Part shown: piece after piece, positions 22,939-33,622 of the stretch
Position numbering within the stretch: the first letter of the stretch is position 1
How the letters are laid out: every line of letters begins with the position of its first letter
Source of the DNA: Thelonectria olida
Lineage: Eukaryota; Ascomycota; Sordariomycetes; Hypocreales; Nectriaceae
Assembly: GCA_020736575.1 (NCBI GenBank)
Contig: JAGPYM010000004.1
Location: 1,116,001 to 1,180,000 of the forward strand
Direction: 5' to 3'
DNA length: 64,000 nucleotides
Translations under genes and position numbers: made by a program
Notes under the pieces: generated by a model
Databases searched by the model: none
The model's input: only the letters and a program-made list of their open reading frames with translations
Told to the model about the DNA's origin: nothing

Positions 22939-24750
22939 GGTTGCGCGTCTTCACCAGCATCTGCAAGTTCAATCCAAAAACTTTCCAGCACTTGCGTTGA
23001 TAGATGGGGAAAATTTGTCCTTATCGTCTATCTAATCTTATCGACCCGCAGCGGGGCCGTTTTGATGTGGATGCGGTGGCTGGTGAGAGCCAGATGGTTC
23101 GTGCCACCAGCCACTGTCAATTGCCCAAGCCACACCCGACCAAGCGCGGCTCTGCAACGTCTCAACACCAATCAAAAGAGCAAGTTACAGAGCTTCCTCT
23201 TCGAGATTAGATTCTCGAGAATCGGTTCGACTCACTTTCTTACCGACAGACTCACATGCATGCTCTTCGGGGTGACGTACACCTGAATGCACGCTTGCGA
23301 GAATTTTCTGCTTCGTATTTCCTCGCTTTCTCGAATTGAGCGATTGATTCACTATGATTCACTCCTCATTACGCGGTGCTACGTAACTCGCCATGAACGA
23401 CATCTCGAGGATGGAAGGTTACAACATTCTTCGTGAACCGTTTTCGCTTGCGGCACAGTCGAGTCTTACTCCAATGACTAGCTCATTGCGTGAAGACTTG
23501 AACAAGCTGAGTTAGGATTCAGGAATACACAGATGTCCCCTGACACTATCCTCTCGACCCGTGAACGCCTTGTCGATGCTCTGCTTTGAAATCAAGGTTA
23601 TCAACCACACACCACCAGAAGAGCACAGCCTTGCTCATAGTGCTGTTACGCTTGCAAGGCGCAAGGGACGTGACAATCTGTGGGTATTTGGATTCATTCT
23701 TGTAAGGCAGACGACAATTGGGACGGATATCCTCATTGAGTCGGTCTCGTCATCACCGCTTTCACGGGCCAACTACTTTCTTCATGAGCGAGAACGCGTA
23801 AATTAGACGAGAATCTTCTCTTAGGCATCTACATAAACACATCGGCGCTTACATGGCTTACGTAGAGGCACTCGCAAATGCCCCACGACAACTCAATTGC
23901 TGGGTAAACCGCGAGTCCTCTTCGCGGGGTGAAGTATGCTGATCATCTCCGGCACAATATCCGTGATACCACCTGCATGCTTCCAAGTTGCTAGCCCGAT
24001 TCGAGCCTGTCGTCACAGTTCTCCACACTCCACGAGCTCCCATATGAGTCAACCGGAGAGTTGTCTCTCCGCTCTGATTGAACGGCTCGGAGCCGAGACT
24101 CTCACGGTGTCAGGAACATCTCTAACATGTCGTGAAAGAAACGTTCCGCCAAGAAAGCAGAGTGATGTTATCTCGTGACTCTTGTTCCTCGGCCGAGTCT
24201 CTCCATACCCCAGTAATCCGTGCCTTCCATTTGCTTGCAATGCCCGTCTCGGTGTTCAGATTGACTCTCGTCGCGTGTCAAGCTTACGAGGAGTCCTAGC
24301 CTTTGTCAGCCCGACACGTCTTGTTCCCACCCCCGGCTGGGCCGACTTCTCCCCATGATCGCCTGGCAAGGCTGGTAAATTTGCAAAGGAGGCTTTGCGT
24401 CATGACTCACGCAATCACCGTTGATGACTGAACATGATGCTACGCAAGACACTCTTTGCAACGCAAAGTCACAAGCTAGGATCGGTTCTTGGTTGCCTGA
24501 TGGCTATTCCATGCGAGGCCGTGTTCCCAGGCATCAACTATAAAGAGACCATGAGGACCCCTTGGTGGACTATAATATCAGGCAAACACATCAGTCTTCA
24601 ACAACAAGCATCGAACACACTCTCAAGTCTTCCATAAGCCTTGAATTGCACCCCAAGATTCTCTCAATCTCACCAACCAGTTCTCGACTCCAGACCACTT
24701 TCACAATTCCCAACCAATCCACCAAACAGACAAACAATACCACATCCATA
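22939..24750. other. Intergenic region between divergent BMS1 and a small stress-type gene
   Basis: About 1.8 kb has no supported gene. The right end holds a TATA box and leader for the small gene at 24751. The remaining frames are below 85 codons and show no coding character. Confidence 0.45.
24571..24576 (+). promoter_or_regulatory. TATA box (TATAAT) of the small gene at 24751
   Basis: TATAAT lies about 175 nt before the ATG, followed 25-40 nt later by CA-rich sequence that suits a fungal transcription start. A second TATAAA at 24539-24544 lies further upstream, but a transcript from it would carry an extra upstream ATG. Confidence 0.35.
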
Positions 24751-25130
24751 ATGTCGGGTCTCTCAAGTATTTTCAACATCGGCTCCAGCTGTAAGATCAC
24801 CCAAGCCCTCCCACAGTGACCTGGATTAGTGCTTACCATCACTCAAGCTTCCTCCAAGAAACAAGCCAACATCATGTCCACGTCGCAGTCCGTTAATGCC
24901 GAAACCGCCTCGGTGATGTCCTCCTCCTCGACGTCGGCTCTGCTCAAGAATAAGCCAACGCAGCAGCCCACGGCTCCCGCTGTTGATGCCAAAAAGCTCC
25001 AGGAACAGGCCCTGAAATCCCAGGTGCGATTCTGCATGTAAACAAGACAACCATACGACCAGCGATCCTGACTCGGCTATCCTTCTAGAAACCAACTGCT
25101 TGGAACCCCCCAGCGGCTTTCCGTTTCTAA
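24751..25130 (+). CDS. Small low-complexity protein of unknown function
   Basis: Three exons, 24751-24790, 24848-25023 and 25089-25130, give 85 residues; all phases close (GT...CAAG and GT...CTAG introns of 57 and 65 nt). The protein is Ser/Thr/Ala/Gln/Lys-rich with no signal peptide or membrane segment. It has a short Lys/Gln helix-forming stretch (VDAKKLQEQALKSQK) and ends in an aromatic tail (AWNPPAAFRF). I do not recognise it. A TATA box, a CA-rich leader of about 150 nt and a long free upstream region suggest inducible, abundant expression, perhaps in stress or conidiation, but that is inference. It is convergent with ASK1. Confidence 0.55.
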
Positions 25131-25517
25131 TTTCGCGGTTGATTCAAGTCAGCCGCGGTTTCGCCAAAGTCGCCTTAATGATGATGCTTAATGGTTTGGG
25201 CCGGCCTCACCTCCGGGTGGAAGGCCGCGGCCCCGGGATTCTCGGTATCAAGAGTTCCGATGTACACGATGGATACAAGCGATGGGCAATGGATTTCTAT
25301 TCTTAACAGCATGACAGAACTTGATGCGCCCCTTTCGTGGGATTTAGCGGGGCGAAAGGATTTGGCAGAGTGGCGTGAAAGCGAAGACAACGAGGTCTTA
25401 GAATCGACGTCACTGGAGAATGGGGGAAAGGAAGATGACAAGTTCTGGGTATCTTCTATAGGCTTGATAATAAATATTGTCGAGTTGAAAGTGTCTGATC
25501 CATGCTTTGACGAGTTC
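25131..25517. other. Convergent 3' intergenic region
   Basis: This stretch holds the 3' ends of the small gene (plus) and ASK1 (minus). The 128-codon plus-strand frame starting at 25191 overlaps the ASK1 end, has no clear start context, and is not called. Confidence 0.4.
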
Positions 25518-26877
25518 TCAAAAGCTGTCGTTGAGAATGTCCTCGTTCATCTTGACCATGCTCGGGCTGTACTCTGACGAATCTGGATCTGCGCCAGCAT
25601 CCAGGAGGATATCCCCCACGATTCTCTGACTTGCCTCTCGTGCTAAAAGTAGTTTATTAGTCGAACGGTCCACTGAACCAGTAGATACATGTGAACTCAC
25701 CAGGGGTCTGCAGCAGTTTGGATGGAGGAAGGGCGAATTGGATCGTCTTTGGTGGACTCATGCCAGCATACAGATCAATATCGTCATCTTCGTCACTTTG
25801 CCAATCAATCTCGTACTTCTGCTGTCGGCCCCCACTCGCCACGGCGCTGTCGTCTGCAAAGACATCTCGGGTCTTCCTTGCGGTCAGGGGCGTCTGCACA
25901 CTCACGCCTGGTGTTCGTGGCCCTTGCGTTGCCGCTGCCAGGCGTTCCCGCGCTTTCGTCTTAAATGGTGACATGAAGGCCTCGCTGCGTAGCTTAGGCA
26001 TCTCCATCTCAGGTGACGACATCGGCGAGTCGTCCTGCCAAGCAGGCGTCTCCTTCTTGGGCTGCTGGGTGACCTTCAGTGGGGAAATGCGCAAGGCGGG
26101 TTTGTGCGGTGTGGCCTGTATGCGGTAGTTCTTGTCAAGTATTCGGTGTAGCAGGGGATCCTTTCCGCGCTGTATCGACTGCTGGATGGTGTGGTCATCA
26201 TCGAGGACGTTTCCGGGAGTCAGCGCTATGTCGGGCAATCGGGCGGTGTGCTGGGCGAACAAGATGGTTGAGTCTTCGTTGTCGTCTAGCACGGTCGTCT
26301 GGTGCTCCTCATCCTCCATTTCTCTCTTCATTGTCTCATACGGAGACTCATGCCATGAATATCGCGTTTTTGTCGTCTTGGTCGAAGGGGGCCGAGGGGT
26401 GCTGCCAGAGAGCTCGGCGTCGTCAAGGAGAGATTCTTCCATCTGATAGGTCGATTGCTCGGCACCAGTCGCTTCCGTTACATCTTCCTCGCCGTGCTGA
26501 GCCGTATAGTCTGCGGTTGTCTCGTCCCTCATAGCTGTGCTCTCCTCGACAGATTCTTCTTCATCGTTCGCGAGCTCCTCGTAGCCGGATAGAGATACGT
26601 TGGCCGACGCCTCGAAGAATTGCTTCCAAAACTACGTTAACGTTAGCAACAAACCTTCAATACAATACCCGGCTGCTGCTACCTTCGATGCCTCCCATAC
26701 TGCTCGAGAATGCTCTCCATAGTGCTCGACCAAGGGTAAGATGCTGGTCGTGACAATTCGGTGCGACTTGCTAAAGTTGGAGTCGATTTCTTGAAGAGTC
26801 AGCGTGATGGATTGCTCCAGGCGTTCCAGCTCCTCTGTGAGCGTGAGGTTGCGCGGTGCGACGCTTTGTCGGGACAT
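25518..26877 (-). CDS. ASK1: DASH complex subunit Ask1
   Basis: Three exons, 26877-26683, 26631-25701 and 25642-25518, give 416 residues. The N-terminal 80 residues carry the Ask1 signature (LTEELERLEQSITLTLQEID, then HRIVTTSILPLVEHYGEHSR and WEASKFWKQFFEASANVSLS). The rest is acidic, with many Ser/Thr-Pro sites. Ask1 belongs to the DASH/Dam1 ring that couples kinetochores to spindle microtubules; in yeast it is regulated by Cdk1 phosphorylation, and the many S/T-P sites fit that. The last exon encodes a conserved-looking acidic tail (ILLDAGADPDSSEYSPS). The gene lies downstream of, and in the same orientation as, the gamma-tubulin complex gene, 240 bp away; both act at the spindle, but this may be chance. 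Confidence 0.93.
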
Positions 26878-27117
26878 GCTGCTTGGCTGTTGAAGCAGAA
26901 TTAGTTGTGTTGTTGATGACGACAAATTAGACGCGTGGAGACGCGATGAGGGGCAGTTTGCAGTCTGAAGCCAAGCGAACTCATCCACAATGGCGGGGTA
27001 CGCCCCTCTGGACGAATACCTCACCACCAAGTCAGTGTTGGATGTCACCACTCACATCCACATTCACATTGTTCAGCGCTCTTCTGCCATTCATGACCTC
27101 GTAATTTCTATTGGTTT

Positions 27118-30032
27118 CTAATGCTTAGAATAATAGTCATTCATGTCCAGCTTCATCAGTAGCTGTGCAACCATGTGATCCTCGCCAATGCCGTCTTGTC
27201 TTAGGCCCAAGTCATCCTCACCGCGGTTGCCGCTGGAACGGACCTTTTCTGTCAACCCTCGACAAACGGTGATGAATATTTGCACATTCCTTTTGAATAG
27301 TCGATAGAGTTCTTCGGGATTTTGGAATTCTCTGCCGCTTCCAGCCCGCCCCAATGCTTGCATCCGGGAGTATTTTGCGTACTGAAGAATCCCGCCGAAG
27401 ATGTCCTCCAAGAGCTTCAGCACCGGCTGCTGCCTCTTCTTGAGAAAAAGCGCAAACATGATCCGATCCAAGACCAGGGAATGGAGTTCTCGAATTCGAT
27501 CGGGACTTTCTGTTTTTCCTTCAGAGATGCTGGCCCTGGGGTTGTTCAAGTCGGCCTGGACTTTGTCGAGCTTTGCTTCAAAAGCCTGCCAAGGAATCGC
27601 AACTCCAGTATCCAAAAAGTACGACGTAATGCCAGAGACAAAGTAATGAGCCTCGCGCGCGAATCGATACGAGGCATTATTCGGGTCCTCCCACCGACTC
27701 GTCCTGGTGTTTATATCCCGAAACAGTTGGTTGGTGACGAAGAGCACCCGCAGTATCCGCAACAAAAGCTTGAATATGCCATCGTACTGCGTCAGAATCA
27801 CTGGCGTGATGATGGGTGCTAACGCAGTCGGCGCTTTGTATGACAGGCGGAGGAAGTCTAACGCTTCGAGGGAATCCGGATCCAGGCATTTGTCAATCTC
27901 TTCATCAGACAAGTCTCGAACCGCGAAGCTCAGGTCGCCAGGCAACTGTGACGAGTCTCTGGATTTGCTGGTGGCTCTCTTGTTAGTGAAGCCATTCTCG
28001 GAGTCGAAGCTCTCGGCTAGAACCCCCATGAGAGCGAGTCGAAGCTCTGAACTTGCCGGAGGCCAGTTGTCTCGGCCTCCCAATCGAAGACCCATGACAC
28101 CTCCTTGGCGGGCAACTCCAGCTTGTCTCTCAGTAGTCTCGAGGTCGGGGTCGAAAAGGGCGTGGGATAGCCGACTAGAAAACATGCCATTGCCGAACAA
28201 ATGGAAATCACGATGCATTCTCAGATGGCTTCTCAACTCGTGCTTGCTAAACAGGAGTCGCAAACTCTCGTGGTTTATAATCTGGGCCTGGGCAAATGCG
28301 ATGCCACCAAACGATAGCACAGCAAGAAGTGACCAATGTGGTGCAAAGTGAGATGAATTCGAGGGAGACTGATAGCGCCCAGACAACCGTTGCCGAACAA
28401 CGCAACTGAGCGAATCTTCAGCGGTAGGGTCTGAAAGAGGCTGGTTGAACTGGTCGATCGATGACAAAAGTCTCTCCTCAATCGTTTTCTCTTCGACACC
28501 GAAGAACTGTAGTTCAGTCGGGGCTTGGAAGGTCAGACCTCGTTGGAGGCTTGACGTTGTTTCAGGTCTCGAGCGTTGTTTTTGGATCGCATCCAATAGA
28601 CTGTCGCGATATTTGGTAACCCTGTTCTCCAGACTGAGGATAGCATCCCAGTCGTAGAGCCACTCGGCTTTAGGGGGGTCTGCCAGCCCGAGAAATTCAG
28701 CATTCGACAGGGGGTGCTCTGGATGACAACTCCTGATAAAGCGTAGATTTTTTCCAGTCTCAAAGATGGACTTAGCAACATCATCTGGCATGAAATGTGG
28801 AATCTTTCCCTCTTCCAAGCGAAAGTCAACGTCTTCCAGTTCCTGGCCAAAGTCATCCGTGTAGGATTCCGCTGAGACCTTGACAAACCCTTTGCTCTCG
28901 CCAACATTGGATTTCGAAAAGGGGATCCCTACTTCTTGCCTTGTGCCAATCCATTCTTCAAGAAATTCAACCCAAGGCCGTGACACTCGTCCCAAAACCT
29001 CGCGCATGATTTCACGCAGCTGCTCTTCACCGTGGTCTACTGAGTATGCTTCGTGAAATACGATTGACAGAACATGTTCATCGGAATACCCTCGGCGGAG
29101 TTTGGCCGCCAGTCTTTGAAATGGCTCCAGGATGGCCAACAAGCCTTTGATTGTGGACTGAAGGGCCAAGAGAGATCGTGGGTTGTGTCCATGAACTGCC
29201 ACATGCTGCTGAGAGTCTTTTAGGATTTGGTCAAGAGCGCTCGCTAGGGCAACACCGCATCGTGTGGCACGTTTTGCATAGGTTGACTGAACGAATGATC
29301 GTAGCTGCATGAACATCGAGCCACACCGTAGACATTGCTTCTCAAGGCCCTGAAGCACATGCCTGGAATAACCTGATATCCTCATTTTTGGTAAGACAGA
29401 AGCGAATGAAGAGCCCTTGGCCTGTCTGGAGTAGAAGACGGATTCTTGGCCAATGGCCAAAGCCAATAATGAAGAGAAATAGGGCTTTGCCTCCACAATA
29501 GGCACGTCCGAGTTCTTGAGAAGCAAAGGATCGATCGACCAAGTCAAGATCGCATCATAGACTTCAGGGCCAGCTTCGGTGACTAACGTCGGTTGGGTCG
29601 CCGTAGCGGTTGGGCTCAAAAATGCATCCCAGGTTTTGTGCCCAGGGGCTTTCTCTTGTACCTCATCCAGGCCCATCCACAGATCGGCCGTTGCCTCAGG
29701 TTCTGGAGTGTTCTCGATTGTTGTCTGAGCATCATCGGCGTCCTCTTTCGTCTCGGGTTCATCGTTACTAGGGGTTTCAAGAGGAGGGAGCTTGAAAAAA
29801 CCATTTTGCTCAGTGGCTACTTGCGCAAGCTGTACCAGACTAGATTCAAGGCTGTCTGGAGTCAAGATTAACATTTAGGCCACCAAGAAGTGCGGATACA
29901 GATCGCACCTTGGAGGTTGGAGGTAAAGAAAGGTCTTAAGGCATCGTCTCGACCGAATTGGTCGAGCAACTTGGAGGTCTGCCATAATTCGGGAACAGCG
30001 AAGAGATCCGCAGAATCCTCATGGCCATTCAT
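27118..30032 (-). CDS. Gamma-tubulin complex component, Spc97/Spc98 family (GCP5/GCP6-like)
   Basis: Two exons, 30032-29909 and 29855-27118, give 953 residues. The N-terminal GCP domain is recognisable at about residues 130-480, for example Y-D-A-I-L-T-W near residue 148, SLLALAIG and GYS..VL. The C-terminal GCP domain starts around HFHLFGNG-type sequence (RMHRDFHLFGNGMFSSRL) and includes YKAPTALAPIITP, FLLRILRVLFVTNQL and the terminal helices. Spc97/98-family proteins build the gamma-tubulin ring that nucleates microtubules at spindle pole bodies. Sequence length and divergence from GCP2/3 suggest the accessory GCP5 or GCP6 type (Mod21/Alp16 in fission yeast); I cannot choose between them by eye. 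The gene shares a divergent promoter of about 400 bp with EAF7. Confidence 0.85.
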
Positions 30033-30433
30033 GGCTGCAAGCTCGAGTCGCGCGCTGCATGGGTTTAAGAGGACGGAAGAATGCGCTTATGACGTGGTGA
30101 TGTAGGTATGTAATATGATCCCCACGACGCGATTGGGGTCGACAATGTGAAGGCGCGCTTCCAAGTTCCCGCCCCACTCGCGCTAAGGCATTGGATGGAG
30201 CTAGCATGGAGCGGGGGCTTCAAGTGAGCAGCCGCCCTTGCAGCTCTCGCATCATTCAGGTACCTGGATGGAACTTTTAATCCCATGGAGCTCTCTATTC
30301 TCTTCTTTTCATCATTGTCACAAGCTTCCACTGTTTTGAGCCTACGGAACTTCCCATATCCACCACACCAATTGCCCTCCATCCTCCCACATTAACTTAG
30401 TAATACCCATTCAGAATCCGCATCACATATAAT
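30033..30433. promoter_or_regulatory. Divergent promoter region GCP / EAF7
   Basis: 401 bp separate the two start codons. No gene is present. Specific sites are not assignable by eye. Confidence 0.45.
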
Positions 30434-31365
30434 ATGGCGCCTAGGAAGCGTGCTCGTGGGAGCCAAGCCGCTGCGACACCAACTGTAACCCGCGATGACG
30501 ATATGATGGACGTCGACACTCCCCCAGCTGGCGACAACGCGGACGATGCTCCCGAACCTAAGCAACCCGACAACAATTACAACGAGCTATGGACCGATGA
30601 CCAAGTCGCCTCGCTCTTCAAGGGCGTCATTCGCTGGAAACCCGCTGGTGAGTCGCAGGCTTCCTCGAGCTCGTTGCGCGACGTTGCCATTAACCACAAA
30701 CAACAGGGATGCACAGGCACTTCCGAATGATAGCGATATCGGAACACCTCCGAAATCACGGCTTCGATCCAGACTTTTACCAGCACACGCGCATTCCCTT
30801 TATTTGGCAGAAGCTGCGCACCTACTATAACCTCGAAGTCATCGACGAACGCGAGAACTTTGACGAAGACGAGTCCGAGGATCGATACAATGAATTTTCG
30901 CTACCCAAAAGTCTATTTTTCGACGCTATGATGCAACGCGCCATCGCAGATCCGAGCGAAGCTCCTACATCTCCAGCACAGCTCGACCTCTCCCCACCAC
31001 CCTCACCACCCAAGAAGCGCAAGCGAGGCGAGACGGTATCAAAGACTAGGGGCACCTCCGTTGAGGATACGGAAGAGGGTACAGATGCGCCCTCGCCTGC
31101 AACAAAGGGAAAGAAGCCCGCAGGAACACGGAAACGTGCAGCAAGCCGAGCCAAGGAGAAGGAGAAGGAGAAGCAGGAAAAGGCCGAGACTACAGAGGAG
31201 GACGAAGCAGAGGATGAAGATGACAGCAACTCAAGCTCCGACGGCGAGGAGAGTGTAGAGGATCGCGGGACTCCTGTGTCAAGGACGACTAGAAACGCCA
31301 AGCGTGCAAGTGCCGCTGCTGCTGCTTCAAGAACGCGAGCAAGAGGGAGGAGAGCGAGACGATGA
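30434..31365 (+). CDS. EAF7: NuA4 histone acetyltransferase subunit Eaf7 (CT20/MRGBP family)
   Basis: Two exons, 30434-30647 and 30707-31365, give 290 residues. The CT20 domain is clear at about residues 50-140: ELWTDDQVASLFKGVIRWKP, GMHRHFRMIAISEHLRNHGF, then IPFIWQKLRTYYNLEVIDERE. Eaf7 binds Eaf3 (MRG15) and works in the NuA4 complex, which acetylates histone H4/H2A. The C-terminal half is alternating acidic and Lys/Arg-rich, ending in an Ala/Arg-rich basic tail typical of nuclear chromatin proteins. The intron splits the Gly codon of the Ala-Gly-Met-His junction. It is convergent with RRN5, with 150 bp between stops. Confidence 0.95.
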
Positions 31366-31515
31366 GAAACCCAAAATGCATAGACCAGCATTGCCTCTTC
31401 TTGTATTAAATCGGTGGACTAGATACCCCAGAATTCAGAATATCAATAATAGCCCGGAGTCAATCGGTTCGCTCTGATGCGCTACCATCCACGCCAGGCC
31501 GTCCGACTGGCAATG

Positions 31516-33225
31516 TCACCTCTCTTTTGGTGATTCCAATCCTTCCTCGACCTCCCACTCGCCATGGTATCTCGTCTTGGTCCTCCAGTCTCGTTCTATG
31601 GGAAACATGCTCTCGGTATCCAATTTCGACTTCGGCAAAGCCCCTGGCTCTCGTACCTTAGGCAGTTCCATGGGAGGCTTCTTCTCAAGGAGTTCCCACA
31701 ACTCAGCCTCTGCCTGCCAGCTGGCGTGCTGGTCGCATTCCTCCGCGAGCAGTTCCTGTCGTCTTTCTGCAGCCACGCGATTGTGCAATGACTGTTTCGT
31801 GCGGTGTGTCTTCGGGAAGTCGGCCGCAGAGAAATGTAGCACTTCGTTTGCGTCTTGTGTGATGGCGGCTTCTTCTTCGTCAGATTCGCTCAAGGATGCA
31901 TCTGATTCTGATTCATCCGGAATTTCGTCCTTGATTTCTTCGTCTTTGAAGTCCTCTTCATCAAGTCGATCTCTGAGGCGGGGTTCATCCTCCTCGTGCT
32001 CCGTGGATGGAAGCCCAGCATCTTCGTCGGTGATTTCGTCCTCGTCGCTCCGAAGGGCTTGTTCGACTTTTGAATAAGTGAGAGGGTCTTGGTCGGCTTC
32101 TTCATCGCGGCTAGGAGGCTCCTCGTAAACCTCGAGGCGGAGCCTCCGGGCACATCTCAGCCAGAATTGGCGAGAATTCGGTGTTAAACCCAACGACGCC
32201 ACAGCTGCCTCGACATCTTGCCGTTTTATAATATTTTGGGTTGTGTGAGTGAGTTCTCTTTTTGAACGGATTCGGGACATGCTGAGGAAAATGGTGGTCT
32301 GGACCAGTCTTCTAGTAATGGAGATGGCCAGGGAGTGAAAGTCCTCGAATGTGGTCGCCCACATGGACGGCGGACAGCTGTCGATGAAATGCCAATTGTC
32401 GCTTGGGATGGAAGAATTCATGAAGATGCGTTCTGAGAGACTCAGCCAATGTCGAAGGTGGAACAATCTAGCAGAGGGTAACGCTTGGCTCTCTGCAGCC
32501 TCCTCCGCCTTTTCGAGCTTTTGGAGAATCTTTGGCGAAATGTCCCAGAGCTCTCCCCATTTGCCCTCTTCTCGCAGCTCTTCCTTGTGCTCCTGCCGGA
32601 CAGAGATGGCATCGGCGGCTTCGTCAAGCGCATGGCATAACGGTTGACTGAGCTCAACGGCTGCGGGATACTCTGGAAATTCTATCGCCGGACGTAACCC
32701 CTCCCGTTGCCTCAAAAGTTGAGCTCGACGCAGGATACTAAGGTAGTGGTTCACTTCAACCTCACTTTTGGTCCCTATGAAAGCCGCAATTCCGAGTAAG
32801 TCATCTTGCCCCAGCCGCGCAGCAGCCTCGAAGAAGAGCTTCTTTTCCGAGGATGACCAGAAGGAAACGCCAAATTGGCTGGATTCGACATCCGCCTCCT
32901 TGGTGACAGTGACACGATGAGCCGCATCTTCAATATCGGCGTTCAGTAAGTCAAGGTAATCCATGTTTAGAATGCCCTTTTTTCTCTTGAAAGCGCGATG
33001 TACTAGATTGCCTTCTGCTGGCCGTTTGAGGGAGAGCTGTCCGTACTCATTCGCTGGTTGGTTTTCGACATCGCTTCCACTGTAGATACTGCTTGGCATG
33101 TAGCCGTGACCTTCTTCTTCAATGTTCGGGACTGGTACGAAATCTAGTTGCTTCATGTCCGTAGCCGGAGAGTGAAGAGGCAGGTTTTCCTCCTCGCTGA
33201 GAGGATAGTCGGTGTTTGGGTCCAT
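31516..33225 (-). CDS. RRN5: RNA polymerase I initiation factor Rrn5-like (SANT domain)
   Basis: A single-exon gene of 569 residues. A SANT/Myb-like segment lies at about residues 118-170 (FWSSSEKKLFFEAAARLG...VNHYLSIL). It is followed by the conserved Rrn5 block with SLSERIFMNSS, DNWHFI, PSMWATTFEDFHSLAIS and ITRRLVQTTIFLSMSRIR, then an acidic stretch (about residues 390-480). In yeast Rrn5 is part of the upstream activating factor (UAF), with Rrn9, Rrn10, Uaf30 and histones, at rDNA promoters. Filamentous fungal members are usually 500-600 residues, so the length fits. The ATG at 33225 is the first in a good context; the upstream region is AT-rich with a poly(A) run near 33360. It is divergent from IRC3. 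Confidence 0.85.
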   Translation of the reverse strand: MDPNTDYPLSEEENLPLHSPATDMKQLDFVPVPNIEEEGHGYMPSSIYSGSDVENQPANEYGQLSLKRPAEGNLVHRAFKRKKGILNMDYLDLLNADIEDAAHRVTVTKEADVESSQFGVSFWSSSEKKLFFEAAARLGQDDLLGIAAFIGTKSEVEVNHYLSILRRAQLLRQREGLRPAIEFPEYPAAVELSQPLCHALDEAADAISVRQEHKEELREEGKWGELWDISPKILQKLEKAEEAAESQALPSARLFHLRHWLSLSERIFMNSSIPSDNWHFIDSCPPSMWATTFEDFHSLAISITRRLVQTTIFLSMSRIRSKRELTHTTQNIIKRQDVEAAVASLGLTPNSRQFWLRCARRLRLEVYEEPPSRDEEADQDPLTYSKVEQALRSDEDEITDEDAGLPSTEHEEDEPRLRDRLDEEDFKDEEIKDEIPDESESDASLSESDEEEAAITQDANEVLHFSAADFPKTHRTKQSLHNRVAAERRQELLAEECDQHASWQAEAELWELLEKKPPMELPKVREPGALPKSKLDTESMFPIERDWRTKTRYHGEWEVEEGLESPKER

Positions 33226-33622
33226 GCTCTTCCGTTGTTGTGAAGGTCAAGCAGGATTTCATCAGACGACAACATGGTAAAGGAGGGCGAGCGAAAGGCA
33301 AAGCTCGGCCCGGATAGGAAACACCAAGGCCGATAATGGATATGAGATATAATATCCAAAAAAAAAAAATACAATGGAAAAAATAGAGTGCTTAGTATTT
33401 TGTTCAATAGGATAATCACAAGGAACAAATATTTGAAGAGATGCAGGGTCTCAGCGGGCCATGATAGCAAAGATTCACCATCCAAAGAAAAATTGGGCGC
33501 TTACCTAAGCCGCTAACGACTTTGATGGCGACTTTCCTCGTCTGAGAGGGTCCAGGACTCTCGGATTCCATCTCAATTTATATGCGCAACTGCAGTTTGT
33601 ATTGCGCATCTCACTATGTCCA
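33226..33622. promoter_or_regulatory. Divergent promoter region RRN5 / IRC3
   Basis: 397 bp lie between the start codons, with an A-rich run at about 33358-33370. No gene is seen. It could co-regulate nuclear rRNA transcription and mitochondrial DNA maintenance, but adjacency alone does not show that. Confidence 0.4.
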
